Origin: JAGPUQ01 sp049325095
GTDB taxonomy: Bacteria > Pseudomonadota > Gammaproteobacteria > Pseudomonadales > Porticoccaceae
Length of the DNA: 64,000 nucleotides
Reading direction: 5' to 3'
Assembly (NCBI GenBank): GCA_049325095.1
Contig: JBMOPO010000011.1
Span: 1-64,000 of the forward strand
The position numbers and the translations under genes are program-made. This document shows, in pieces, positions 25,054 to 34,048 of this stretch (positions are counted from its first letter, which is position 1; every line of letters begins with the position of its first letter). The notes under the pieces are model-generated. The model saw only the letters and a program-made list of their open reading frames with translations, searched no databases and was not told the DNA's origin.

Positions 25054-25386
25054 TTATTCCGGCGGGGCCGCCAGGGGGATCAGGTCGAAGGCCGGCTCCT
25101 CGTAGGGGTGGGCCTCGCGCAGGGCCGCGACCGCCGCCCCGACGCACTCCGCCGGGCAGAGCAGCTCGACCCGGTATTCGGCGACCCTGGCCACCTCCCC
25201 GTGCCGGCCGATATGGGGGTCGCTGCCCGCCAGGGGCCGGAACTGGCCCTCGCCGCGCACCTGCCAGCAGCAGCGGTCGTAATCGCCCTGGCGGCCGGCG
25301 CCGGCCGCGAACACCGCCTCCTTGACCGTCTCCAGGGCGTCCTCCGGCACGTAGATGCACAGCTTGTAGGAGCGCGGCCCGGCCAT
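25054..25386 (-). CDS. NIF3/YqfO-like C-terminal domain protein
   Basis: A 110-residue protein that resembles the inserted PII-like domain of NIF3/YqfO proteins: KLCIYVPEDALETVKEAVF, AGRQGDYDRCCW, GQFRPLAGSDPHIG and AHPYEEPAFDLIPL. No catalytic role is known. It lies 7 bp after cnoX on the same strand. Widespread and conserved; function unknown. Confidence 0.83.
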   Translation of the reverse strand: MAGPRSYKLCIYVPEDALETVKEAVFAAGAGRQGDYDRCCWQVRGEGQFRPLAGSDPHIGRHGEVARVAEYRVELLCPAECVGAAVAALREAHPYEEPAFDLIPLAAPPE

Positions 25387-25393
25387 GGTGCTT

Positions 25394-26248
25394 TCAGTAC
25401 AGCAGATTGAAGAACTGGCGCTGGAAGCGCGCCGCCAGGGGATCGCCCTTGCCCAGCGCGCCGAGCGTATCGAGAAATTCCCGGCGGGCGCTGCCGTCGC
25501 CGAAGCCGAGATCGCGGCGCAGCAACTCCAGCAGCGTCTGCAGGGCGGCCTCGTACTGGTGCTCGGCGCGGTATTGGCGCGCCAGGCGAAGCGCCAGCTC
25601 GCCGTCTTCCGGGCGCCGGGCGAAGTCCCGCTCCAGCGCCTCCAGTTCCGGCGAGCGCTGGCCGGCACGGCGCTCGGCGAGCAGTTCCAGCAACTCGGCG
25701 TAGCCCGGTCCGCGCTCCGCCTGGGGGATGCCCTTGAGCAGGGTTTCCGCTTCATCGCAACGCGCGAGTTCGATCAACACCCGGGCCAGCGCCAAGGCGA
25801 TGTCCGGCGCCCTGGCGCTGGCCTCATAGGCCTGGCGCAGCAGGGGCAGTGCGCCGGCCGGATCGCCGCGCTGCATCCGGTCGGCGGCGTCCTCCAGCAG
25901 AACGGCCCAGGGTTGCGGCAGGTGCCTGCCGAGGATGCGCCGTACCTGGCTCTCCGGCTGGGCGCCCTGGAAGGCGTCCACCGGCTGGCCGTCGCGCATC
26001 AAAATGACCGTGGGCAGGCTGCGCACCCCGAACTGGCCGGCGATGTCGGGCTGGTGATCGGCGTTGACCTTGGCGAGCAGGAACTGGCCGCCGTACTCGG
26101 CGGCCAGCTTTTCCAGGACCGGCATCAGGGCCTTGCAGGGCGCGCACCAGTCGGCCCAGAAATCGACCACCACCAGGCGCTTGAGCGACTCATCGATGAG
26201 GACCTGGCGGGCGTTCTCCAGGGTCACTTCCACCACATGCTGGTTCAT
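25394..26248 (-). CDS. cnoX: Thioredoxin-like co-chaperone CnoX (YbbN)
   Basis: A 284-residue protein with an N-terminal thioredoxin domain and a C-terminal TPR-like helical half. The redox motif is WCAPCKAL near residue 34, so both cysteines are present (the E. coli protein has lost the first). Relatives are chaperedoxins that hold oxidised clients and pass them to GroEL. The ATG overlaps the purL stop (ATGA), so it is coupled to purL. Confidence 0.88.
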   Translation of the reverse strand: MNQHVVEVTLENARQVLIDESLKRLVVVDFWADWCAPCKALMPVLEKLAAEYGGQFLLAKVNADHQPDIAGQFGVRSLPTVILMRDGQPVDAFQGAQPESQVRRILGRHLPQPWAVLLEDAADRMQRGDPAGALPLLRQAYEASARAPDIALALARVLIELARCDEAETLLKGIPQAERGPGYAELLELLAERRAGQRSPELEALERDFARRPEDGELALRLARQYRAEHQYEAALQTLLELLRRDLGFGDGSARREFLDTLGALGKGDPLAARFQRQFFNLLY

Positions 26249-29200
26249 TGCACGAATACCCTTGCGTTGCGAAACAGGCGCAGCCAGGCGCCGTCCTCTC
26301 CCCACCCGGCCGGCCGCCAGGAGTTGGTGACCGTCCGGAACACCCGTTCCGGGTGCGGCATCAGGATGGTAACCCGCCCGTCGGCACTGGTCAGCCCGGC
26401 GATTCCGCCCGGCGACCCGTTGGGGTTGAGCGGATAGCGCTCGGTCTCCCGGCCCGCGGAGTCCACATAGCGCAGGGCGATGCGGCGCGCGCGCTCGGCG
26501 GTCTGCCGGGCGGCGGGATCGGCGAACACCGCCCTCCCCTCGCCGTGGGCCACCGCGATGGGCAGCACGGAACCGGCCATCCCGGCGAGCAGCACCGAGG
26601 GTGAGGACTCGATCCGCACCAGCGCGGTGCGCGCCTCGAACTGCTCGGAGAGATTGCGGCCGAATCCCGGCCAGTGCTCGGCGCCGGGAATCAGCTCGCT
26701 CAGTTGGGAGAGCATCTGGCAGCCGTTGCACACCCCCAGCGCGAAGCTGTCGGAGCGGGCGAAGAAGGCCGCGAACTCGTCCCGCACCCGGGCGTGGAAC
26801 AGGATGCTGCGCGCCCAGCCGCTGCCGGCGCCGAGCACGTCGCCATAGGAAAATCCGCCGCAGGCCGCCAGCCCCTGGAACCCGGCCAGGGCTACCCGGC
26901 CGGCGAGCAGATCGCTCATGTGCACGTCCACCGCGGCGAATCCGGCGCGGTGAAAGGCCGCCGCCATCTCGGCCTGGCCGTTGACGCCCTGCTCGCGCAG
27001 GATGGCCACCCGCGGCCGGACCCCGGTGGCGATCAGCGGCGCGGCGATGTCCTCGGCCACGTCGAAGGTCGTCCTCGCCACCAGCCGGCCGAGCTCGCCG
27101 CCGACATCGGCGAACTCCTGGGCGGCGCAGTCGGGATGGTCGCGCAGGGCCTGCATCCGGTAGCTGGTTTCGGACCAGAGGCGCTGCAGGGCGATCCGCG
27201 GCGCGCGATACAGCTCGCCCGCCACGGCCCGGATCACCAGCTCGTCGGTGGCGTTGATCCGCCCCAGGCGATGTACGCAGTCGCCCAGGCCGGCGGCGGC
27301 GAATCGCGCCAGGACCCGGGGCACCGACGCCGGCGCCACTTCGAGCACCGCGCCCAGCTCCTCGCAGAACAGGGCGGCGACCGGATCGGCGCCGGGCAGC
27401 TCCACCTCGGCGCCACAGTGCCCGGCGAAGCACATTTCGGCGAGCGTGGCGAACAGGCCGCCGTCGGAGCGGTCGTGGTAGGCGCGCAACTCGCCGGCGC
27501 CCAGGCAATCCTGGATCACCGCGAAAAAGGCCGCCAGGCGCGCCGGATCGTCGATATCCGGGGGGCGATCGCCCAGCGCGCCGAACACCTGGCAGAGGAT
27601 CGAGCCGCCCAGGCGATCGGCGCCGGCGCCCAGATCGACCAGCAGCAGTTCGCCGTCCGCGCCGCTCAGTTGCGGCGTCAGCGCGGCCCGCACGTCGCGC
27701 ACCGGCGCGAACGCCGAGACGATCAGCGACACCGGCGCGGCAACCGACTTCTCGACCCCGCCCTCCCGCCAGAGGGTGCGCATCGACAGCGAGTCCTTGC
27801 CGACCGGGATGGCGATGCCGAGCGCCGGGCAGAGCTCCAGCGCCACCGCCTCGACCGCGCGCAACAGGTTGGCGTCCTCGCCCGGGAACCCGGCCGCACA
27901 CATCCAGTTGGCGGACAGTTTGACGTTGCCGAGCGCCCCGACCGGCGCCGCGGCGATGTTGGTCAGCGCCTCGCCCACCGCCAGCCGTGCCGCCGCGGCG
28001 GCGTCGAGCAGCGCGGCCGGCGTGCGCTCGCCGATCGCCATGGCCTCGCCGGCGCAGGTGTCGAAAGCGGCCGTGGTCATGCCGTAATCGGCCACCGGCA
28101 CCTGCCAGGGGCCCACCATCTGATCGCGGGCGACCATCCCGGTGACGGAGCGATCGCCGATGGTGATCAGGAACGCCTTGCTGGCCACCGCCGGATGGCG
28201 CAGCACCAGTTCCGCGGCTGCGGCGATGGCCACCGCCCGGGTGTCGAACGGCGTTGCGGGCCGCGCCAGGCTGACCGCATCGCGGTGCATCCGCGGCGGC
28301 TTGCCGAACAGCACCGCCAGCGGCAGGTCCACCGGCAGCTCGCCGAACTGGCGGTCGGTGAGCCGCAGCGCCGGTTCCGCGACCGCCTCGCCCACCACCG
28401 CAAAGGGGCAGCGCTCGCGGGCACAGAGCTCGGCGAAGACCGCGAAATCGGCGGGCGCCACCGCCAGCACATAGCGCTCCTGGGCCTCGTTGCACCAGAT
28501 CTCCAGCGGCGACAGGCCGGGCTCGGCGCTGGGAATGGCGCGCAGCTCGAAATGCCCGCCGACGCCGCCGTCCTTGACCAGCTCCGGCAGCGCGTTGGAG
28601 AGCCCGCCGGCGCCGACGTCGTGGATGAAGGCGATGGGATTGGCATCGCCCAGCGCCCAGCAGCGGTCGATCACCTCCTGGCAGCGGCGCTGCAGCTCCG
28701 GGTTCTGGCGCTGTACCGAGGCGAAGTCCAGGTGTTCGGCGCTGTCGCCCGAGGCCATCGAGGAGGCGGCGCCCCCGCCCAGCCCGATCAGCATGGCGGG
28801 GCCGCCGAGCACGATCAGCCGGTGGCCGGCCGCCAGGGGCCGCTTGGCGACGTGCCCGGCGCGGATGTTGCCGTAGCCGCCGGCGATCATGATCGGCTTG
28901 TGATAGCCCCAGCGGACGCCGCCGTGCTCGGCCTCGAAGGCGCGGAAATAGCCGCACAGGCCGGGGCGCCCGAACTCGTTGTTGAAGGCGGCGGCTCCGA
29001 GCGGTCCGTCGCGCATGATGTCCAGCGCCGAGACGATGCGCCCGGGGCGGCCGTAGTCGTCCTCCCAGGGCTGCTCGTAGCCCGGGATGCGCAGGTGGGA
29101 CACGCTGAAACCCACCAGCCCCGCCTTGGGCTTGGCGCCGCGGCCGGTGGCGCCCTCGTCGCGGATCTCGCCGCCGGCGCCGGTGCCCGCGCCGGGAAAG

Positions 29201-30135
29201 GGCGCGATGGCGGTGGGGTGATTGTGGGTTTCCACCTTCATCAGGAGGTGCACGGGCTCCTCATGGAAGCCGTACTCTCCGCTGCGCGGGTCGGGATGGA
29301 AGCGGCCCGCGCGCGGCCCGGCGACCACCGCCGCATTGTCGGCATAGGCCGACAGCACGCCGTCGGGAGACCGCGCGTGGGTGTGCTTGATCATCCCAAA
29401 CAGGGTGTGCGCGCGTGCCTGCCCATCCAGCGTCCAGCTGGCGTTGAAGATCTTGTGCCGGCAGTGTTCGGAGTTGGCCTGGGCGAACATCATCAGTTCG
29501 ACGTCGGTGGGGTCGCGCCCCAGCGCCCGGAAGCTCTCCACCAGGTAATCGATTTCATCGTCCGCCAGGGCGAGCCCCAGTTCGCGATCGGCGCGCACCA
29601 GCGCTGCCCGGCCCCGGTCCAGCAACGGCACCCGGGCCATCGGGCGCGGTGCACCGGCGGCGAACAATTGCGCCGCGGCCTCGAAATCGTCGAGCAGTGC
29701 CTCGACCATGCGATCGTGCAGCAGCGGCGCGAGCAGCGCGCGCTGCCGGCAAGACAGAGGATCGTCCGTGACGACGCGATAGCTCAGCCCGCGCTCGATC
29801 CGCTCCACCCCGGCGAGGCCGGTATTGCGGGCGATATCGGTGGCCTTGCTCGACCAGGGCGAAATGGTGCCGGGCCGCGGCACCGCCAGGAGCAGCGCAC
29901 CGCGCTCGGCGGCGCCCGCCCACCCGTGCGCCGGGTCCTCGTCCGGCGCCACCGGATCGCGCAGCAGTTGTTCCAGTCGCCGCCGATCCGCCCCGGAAAA
30001 GGATTCGCCGACCTGGACCAGGTAGACGTAGTGTGCCCTGAGGTCGCGAATCCCGCTCACCAGCCGCCGCATGGCGGCCAGCAGACGATCGCGGCGAAAG
30101 GCGGACAGCGCGGGGGATCCGGGCAGGATCAACAT
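26245..30135 (-). CDS. purL: Phosphoribosylformylglycinamidine synthase
   Basis: A 1,296-residue fused FGAM synthase, the fourth purine-synthesis step. The N-terminal domain, two ATP-grasp-like synthetase halves and a C-terminal class I glutaminase domain are all present; the glutaminase cysteine is in GVCNGCQML. ATP-binding stretches such as VETHNHPTAIAPFPGAGTG and GKDSLSMRT are intact. This long fused form is typical of Gammaproteobacteria. Start ATG 30135. It overlaps cnoX by 4 bp. Confidence 0.97.
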   Translation of the reverse strand: MLILPGSPALSAFRRDRLLAAMRRLVSGIRDLRAHYVYLVQVGESFSGADRRRLEQLLRDPVAPDEDPAHGWAGAAERGALLLAVPRPGTISPWSSKATDIARNTGLAGVERIERGLSYRVVTDDPLSCRQRALLAPLLHDRMVEALLDDFEAAAQLFAAGAPRPMARVPLLDRGRAALVRADRELGLALADDEIDYLVESFRALGRDPTDVELMMFAQANSEHCRHKIFNASWTLDGQARAHTLFGMIKHTHARSPDGVLSAYADNAAVVAGPRAGRFHPDPRSGEYGFHEEPVHLLMKVETHNHPTAIAPFPGAGTGAGGEIRDEGATGRGAKPKAGLVGFSVSHLRIPGYEQPWEDDYGRPGRIVSALDIMRDGPLGAAAFNNEFGRPGLCGYFRAFEAEHGGVRWGYHKPIMIAGGYGNIRAGHVAKRPLAAGHRLIVLGGPAMLIGLGGGAASSMASGDSAEHLDFASVQRQNPELQRRCQEVIDRCWALGDANPIAFIHDVGAGGLSNALPELVKDGGVGGHFELRAIPSAEPGLSPLEIWCNEAQERYVLAVAPADFAVFAELCARERCPFAVVGEAVAEPALRLTDRQFGELPVDLPLAVLFGKPPRMHRDAVSLARPATPFDTRAVAIAAAAELVLRHPAVASKAFLITIGDRSVTGMVARDQMVGPWQVPVADYGMTTAAFDTCAGEAMAIGERTPAALLDAAAAARLAVGEALTNIAAAPVGALGNVKLSANWMCAAGFPGEDANLLRAVEAVALELCPALGIAIPVGKDSLSMRTLWREGGVEKSVAAPVSLIVSAFAPVRDVRAALTPQLSGADGELLLVDLGAGADRLGGSILCQVFGALGDRPPDIDDPARLAAFFAVIQDCLGAGELRAYHDRSDGGLFATLAEMCFAGHCGAEVELPGADPVAALFCEELGAVLEVAPASVPRVLARFAAAGLGDCVHRLGRINATDELVIRAVAGELYRAPRIALQRLWSETSYRMQALRDHPDCAAQEFADVGGELGRLVARTTFDVAEDIAAPLIATGVRPRVAILREQGVNGQAEMAAAFHRAGFAAVDVHMSDLLAGRVALAGFQGLAACGGFSYGDVLGAGSGWARSILFHARVRDEFAAFFARSDSFALGVCNGCQMLSQLSELIPGAEHWPGFGRNLSEQFEARTALVRIESSPSVLLAGMAGSVLPIAVAHGEGRAVFADPAARQTAERARRIALRYVDSAGRETERYPLNPNGSPGGIAGLTSADGRVTILMPHPERVFRTVTNSWRPAGWGEDGAWLRLFRNARVFVQ

Positions 30136-30209
30136 CGACGGGACTCTCCGGAGGGGGCCGGGGAGGCCGGCATTGTACTGCAAAAGGTGCGGCGGCCAAC
30201 CGCGGGGGA

Positions 30210-30707
30210 TCAGACCCGCCGCGCGCGGAAGAACTCCTGCAGCAGCGCCGCGCTCTCGGCGGCCAGCACGTCGCCGCGCCAGGACAACCGGTGGTTGAAC
30301 CAGTGTTGGTCGGCCAGTTGCAGGCGGCTGACCACGGCCCCGGCGCGCGGCTCGCGCGCTCCGAACACCAGCCGGGCGATGCGCGCGTGGATCAGGGCCC
30401 CCACACACATGGTGCAGGGTTCGAGGGTCACATAGAGGGTGGCACCGGCCAGCCGATAGTTGCCGATCCGCTGCGCGGCAGCGCGCAGGGCATTGAGCTC
30501 GGCATGGGCGGTGGGATCGCAGGCGCCGATGGGGCGATTCCAGCCGTGCCCCAGGGATTCACCGTCCCGCACCACCAGGGCGCCGACCGGAACCTCTCCC
30601 GCTTCCGCGGCCTGCCGGGCGAGCGCCAGGGCGACCTGCATCCAGCGCCGATCGCTGGCATCGACCGGGGTCGCGCCCGCATCCCGATCATCAGGTGATG
30701 GCTTCAA
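30210..30707 (-). CDS. tadA: tRNA(adenine34) deaminase
   Basis: A 165-residue zinc deaminase that converts A34 to inosine in tRNA-Arg(ACG). The zinc site is TAHAE with the proton-shuttle Glu and EPCTMC with two Cys. The start is TTG 30707, whose TTGA overlaps the stop of the MarR gene, so translation of this normally essential enzyme appears tied to the regulator gene. An internal Met (MQVALALARQ) is the alternative start and would keep the catalytic core. Confidence 0.93.
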   Translation of the reverse strand: MKPSPDDRDAGATPVDASDRRWMQVALALARQAAEAGEVPVGALVVRDGESLGHGWNRPIGACDPTAHAELNALRAAAQRIGNYRLAGATLYVTLEPCTMCVGALIHARIARLVFGAREPRAGAVVSRLQLADQHWFNHRLSWRGDVLAAESAALLQEFFRARRV

Positions 30708-31177
30708 CTCCTGCTCTTGCCGGTCATCCGCTCGATGATCGAGTTGAGACTCCGGATACCGTCCTCCTGCTCCTGCTCGCTCATGTCGGAGAGGCTGTCG
30801 CGATAGAAGGCGAGCATCCTGGGGCGCATCTTGCGGAACACCTCCCGGCCCAGCGGACTCAACACCACCCGCCGCGAGCGCTGGTCGTCGGCATTGACCA
30901 TCCGGCGCACATAGCCCGCCGCTTCCATGCGATTGAGCACGCCGTTGAGACTCTGCCGGCTGACCAGCAGATAATCGACCAGCTCGGACACCGTCATGCC
31001 CGCCTCGAAGCCGGGCCGCGACAGCGAGCCCAGCACCGACAGCTGCTGGGCGCTCAGGTTGAACTCATCGAGAATCTGCGCGGCGCGGCGCAGGGAAATA
31101 TTGGACGCCTGGTAGAGGCGGAAGAACAGCCTCTCCGGGGTGTACTGGGAGGCGATGGTGGTTTCCGGTCTGGCCAT
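30704..31177 (-). CDS. badR: MarR-family regulator of the alicyclic acid gene set (BadR-like)
   Basis: A 157-residue winged-helix dimer. MTVSELVDYLLVSRQSLNGV is the recognition region and DDQRSRRVVLSPLGR the wing. It is divergent from an acyl-CoA dehydrogenase-BadI-BadH operon. In Rhodopseudomonas palustris the MarR protein BadR represses the equivalent genes and responds to a pathway CoA ester; the same arrangement here makes that role likely. Its stop overlaps the tadA start. Confidence 0.78.
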   Translation of the reverse strand: MARPETTIASQYTPERLFFRLYQASNISLRRAAQILDEFNLSAQQLSVLGSLSRPGFEAGMTVSELVDYLLVSRQSLNGVLNRMEAAGYVRRMVNADDQRSRRVVLSPLGREVFRKMRPRMLAFYRDSLSDMSEQEQEDGIRSLNSIIERMTGKSRS

Positions 31178-31284
31178 GGCAGTGACTGGGCTATAATTTT
31201 GACGGCCAGTATATAAAGAAACCCGCCGCACCGGCAGACGTTCGTGCAAAGCGGCCCGCGATGCGCCGCGCCGAGGAAACCCAG
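31178..31284. promoter_or_regulatory. Divergent control region between the MarR gene and the degradation operon
   Basis: A short AT-rich box, CTATAATTTTGACGGCCAGT followed by ATATAAAG (31191-31218), stands out in GC-rich DNA. It can hold -10 elements for both directions (TATAAT-like and TATATA). A GGCC-centred partly symmetric core may be the MarR operator. Exact promoters cannot be fixed by eye. Confidence 0.45.
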
Positions 31285-32430
31285 ATGGATTTCGCGCTCG
31301 ACGACCTGCAGACCAGCCTGGTGGACGCGGCACGCCGCTTCGCCGAGCAACGGCTGGCCCCGGCGTATCGCGATCGCGAGCGGCATGGCGTCATCGAACC
31401 CGAACTGATCCGGGCCATGGGCGAGTTGGGCCTGATCGCACCGGAAGTGCCGCCGGAGCACGGCGGCAGTGGGCTCGACGAGCTCACCTCCGGACTGGTC
31501 ACCGAAGCCATCGCGACCGGTGACATGAACGTCGCCTATGTGCAGATCATGGCCTCGCTGCTGTCGAGCTGCATTCTGCGCCACGCGACGCCGGAGGCGA
31601 TCGCCGCGGTCATCCCGCCGCTGTGCCGCGGCGAGATGCTGGGCTCGATCGGCGTCACCGAACCGCGCGGCGGCTCGGATGCCGCGGCCATGATGCTGCG
31701 CGCCGAGCGGCGCGGCGATCACTATGTGCTCAACGGCGAGAAGACCTCGATCTCCCTGGCCGACCAGGCCAGGTTCAATCTGACCTTCGCCCGCACCGGC
31801 TCGGTGGAGGATCGCGCCCGGGGCATCTCGGCCTTCATCGTCGATCTGGACGCCCCCGGCATCCGCCGCTCCCGCTTCGAGGATCTGGGCGAAAAGGCGG
31901 TCGGCCGCGGCTCGATCTTCTTCGATGACGTCCGCGTCGAGGCCGCCTACCGGGTCGGCGACGAGGGCCAGGGGTTCATCCAGGTGATGCAGGGGTTCGA
32001 CTTCAGCCGCGCCCTGATCGGCTTGCAGTGCATCGCCGTGGCGCGCGCCTGTCTGGACGAGACCTGGCGGTTCATCGGTGAGCGGCAGGCCTTCGGGCGC
32101 CCGCTCGCGGCCCACCAGGGCGTCGCCTTTCCGCTCGCCGAACTGGAGACCCAGCTCGAAGGGGCGCGCCTGGTGTGCCTCAAGGCGCTGTGGCTGAAAA
32201 GCCGGGGGCTGCCCCATACCCGCGAGGCGGCGATGGCGAAATGGTGGGCGCCGAAGCTCGCCTTCGAGGTGGTGCAACAGTGTCTGCTGACCCACGGCCA
32301 CGGCGGCTACAGTACCGAGCTGCCGTTCGAACAGCGGCTGCGCGACGTGCTGGGCATGCAGATCGGCGACGGCACCGCCCAGATCATGAAGCTGATCATC
32401 GCCCGCGAACATGCGGGCCGGATGGATTGA
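31285..32430 (+). CDS. aliB: Acyl-CoA dehydrogenase, probable cyclohexanecarboxyl-CoA dehydrogenase
   Basis: A 381-residue acyl-CoA dehydrogenase with N-terminal helices, a middle beta domain (GVTEPRGGSDAAAM) and a C-terminal helical domain. The normal catalytic Glu of the YEGT-type motif is Asp362 here (IGDGTAQIMK). From memory, an acid swap of this kind has been linked to dehydrogenases acting on alicyclic CoA esters; I could not check. Start ATG 31285 follows GAGGAAAC. It is first in the operon with badI and badH, so dehydrogenation of cyclohexanecarboxyl-CoA is the likely job. Confidence 0.75.
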   Translation: MDFALDDLQTSLVDAARRFAEQRLAPAYRDRERHGVIEPELIRAMGELGLIAPEVPPEHGGSGLDELTSGLVTEAIATGDMNVAYVQIMASLLSSCILRHATPEAIAAVIPPLCRGEMLGSIGVTEPRGGSDAAAMMLRAERRGDHYVLNGEKTSISLADQARFNLTFARTGSVEDRARGISAFIVDLDAPGIRRSRFEDLGEKAVGRGSIFFDDVRVEAAYRVGDEGQGFIQVMQGFDFSRALIGLQCIAVARACLDETWRFIGERQAFGRPLAAHQGVAFPLAELETQLEGARLVCLKALWLKSRGLPHTREAAMAKWWAPKLAFEVVQQCLLTHGHGGYSTELPFEQRLRDVLGMQIGDGTAQIMKLIIAREHAGRMD

Positions 32431-32443
32431 CGACGGAGGTCGC

Positions 32444-33226
32444 GTGGAACAACCCCTGATTCTCACCGAGGTGCGCGACCGCGTCGGCATCCTCACCCTC
32501 AACCGCCCGCAACAGTTCAACTGCCTGTCGCTGGAGATGCACCGGCAGTTGCGCGCAGCGCTCGACGAACTGGAACACCATCCCGAGGTGCGCTGCCTGC
32601 TGATCCAGGCCGAGGGCAGGCATTTCTGCACCGGCGCCGACCTCGGCGAAGTCCAGGCGCTGCGCGGTTCCGTGGAAAAGCTGGAACAATTTCTCGCCAC
32701 CGGCCTGGAGAGCTTCCGGCGCCTGGAGCAGAGCCCGTTGCCGGTGGTGGCCGCGGTACAGGGCCTGGCCCTGGCCGGCGGCCTGGAATTGGTGCTGGCC
32801 TGCGACATCGCCATCGCCGCGGAATCCGCCCGGCTCGGCGATCAGCACGCCCAGTTCGGCCTGGTCCCCGGCTGGGGCGGCAGCCAGCGCCTGCCGCGCC
32901 TGATCGGCCGGCGCCGCGCACTGGAATTGATGCTGAGCGCGCGCTGGCTCGACGCCGGGGAGGCGCTGTCCTTCGGACTGGTCAACCAGTTGGCCCCGGA
33001 TGCCGAACTGCGCGAGCGCGCCCTCGCCTACTGCCGGAATCTGGCCGCCCGGAGCCGGCCGGGGCTCGCGCTGATGAAGCAGCTGGTGGACCGCGGCCTG
33101 GATCTGCCGCTAGCCGAGGCCCTGGATCTGGAACTGGCGCTGGCCGCGCCGGCCCTGCAGAGCGACGACGTCTCCGAGGGACTCGCCGCCTTTACCGCAA
33201 AGCGCGCCCCGCGCTTTGCCCGCTGA
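32444..33226 (+). CDS. Enoyl-CoA hydratase/isomerase-family protein (BadK position)
   Basis: A 260-residue crotonase-fold protein. The oxyanion-hole segments are HFCTGADLG and ALAGGLELVLACD, with the first catalytic Glu in GGLE. The second catalytic Glu, expected in the FGQPE-type segment, is replaced: the sequence reads LGDQHAQFGLVPGWGG. It may therefore not be a standard hydratase. Start GTG 32444 follows GGAGGTCGC. The operon place equals that of the cyclohex-1-enecarboxyl-CoA hydratase, but the residue change leaves that open. Confidence 0.72.
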   Translation: MEQPLILTEVRDRVGILTLNRPQQFNCLSLEMHRQLRAALDELEHHPEVRCLLIQAEGRHFCTGADLGEVQALRGSVEKLEQFLATGLESFRRLEQSPLPVVAAVQGLALAGGLELVLACDIAIAAESARLGDQHAQFGLVPGWGGSQRLPRLIGRRRALELMLSARWLDAGEALSFGLVNQLAPDAELRERALAYCRNLAARSRPGLALMKQLVDRGLDLPLAEALDLELALAAPALQSDDVSEGLAAFTAKRAPRFAR

Positions 33227-33251
33227 ACCCGCAACCGAGGACTCCCCGCGG

Positions 33252-34034
33252 ATGAACTACCAAGACATCCTCTACGAAGTGCGCGACCGCACCGCCTACA
33301 TCACCATCAACCGACCGGAAAAGTACAACGCCTTCCGGGGAATCACCTGCGACGAGCTGATCCACGCCTTCCAGCGCGCCGGCTGGGACAGGGAGATCGG
33401 CACTATCGTGTTCTCCGGCGCGGGCGACAAGGCGTTCTGCACCGGCGGCGACCAATCCGCCCACGACGGCCAGTACGACGGCCGCGGCACCATCGGCCTG
33501 CCGGTCGAGGAGCTGCACACGGTGATCCGCGACGTGCCCAAGCCGGTGATCGCCCGCGTCCAGGGCTACGCCATCGGCGGCGGCAACGTGCTGGCGGTGC
33601 TGTGCGACCTCACCATCGCCGGCGAGAGCGCCCAGTTCGGCCAAGTGGGGCCCAAAATGGGCTCGGTGGATCCGGGCTTCGGCACCGCCTATCTGGCCCA
33701 TGTGGTGGGCGAGAAGAAGGCCCGCGAAATCTGGTACCTCTGTCGCCGCTACAGTGCCCAGGAAGCGCTCGCCATGGGGCTGGTGAACAAGGTGGTGCCG
33801 GACGACCAGCTCGACGCCGAGGTCGCCGCCTGGGCCGCGGAGATCAACGAGCGCAGCCCCACCGCCATCGCCATCGCCAAGCGCTCGTTCGTGGCCAACA
33901 CCGAGCACATCCGCGGCATCGGCAGTCTGGGCCTGCAGGCACTCAAGCTCTATTACGACACCGAGGAGTCCCGCGAGGGCGTGCGCGCCCTGCAGGAGAA
34001 GCGCAAGCCCGAATTCCGCAAATACGTCAGGTAA
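33252..34034 (+). CDS. badI: 2-ketocyclohexanecarboxyl-CoA hydrolase
   Basis: A 260-residue crotonase-fold ring-opening hydrolase that cuts 2-ketocyclohexanecarboxyl-CoA to pimelyl-CoA. It matches the R. palustris BadI I remember over most of its length: FRGITCDELIHAFQRAGWD, CTGGDQSAHDG, YDGRGTIGLP, IRDVPKPVIARVQGYAIGGG, GQVGPKMGSVDPG and the end ALQEKRKPEFRKYV. This is the most specific marker of the pathway in the window. Start ATG 33252. Confidence 0.92.
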   Translation: MNYQDILYEVRDRTAYITINRPEKYNAFRGITCDELIHAFQRAGWDREIGTIVFSGAGDKAFCTGGDQSAHDGQYDGRGTIGLPVEELHTVIRDVPKPVIARVQGYAIGGGNVLAVLCDLTIAGESAQFGQVGPKMGSVDPGFGTAYLAHVVGEKKAREIWYLCRRYSAQEALAMGLVNKVVPDDQLDAEVAAWAAEINERSPTAIAIAKRSFVANTEHIRGIGSLGLQALKLYYDTEESREGVRALQEKRKPEFRKYVR

Positions 34035-34048
34035 ACCAGGAGCCGCAC

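Noticed and set aside
26674..30435. A very long open frame on the strand opposite purL
   Set aside because: Its sequence is low-complexity and shows no domain, while the opposite strand encodes purL with intact motifs throughout. High GC keeps antisense frames open; the same holds for long antisense frames over the ABC exporter, antiporter and ELM1-family genes.
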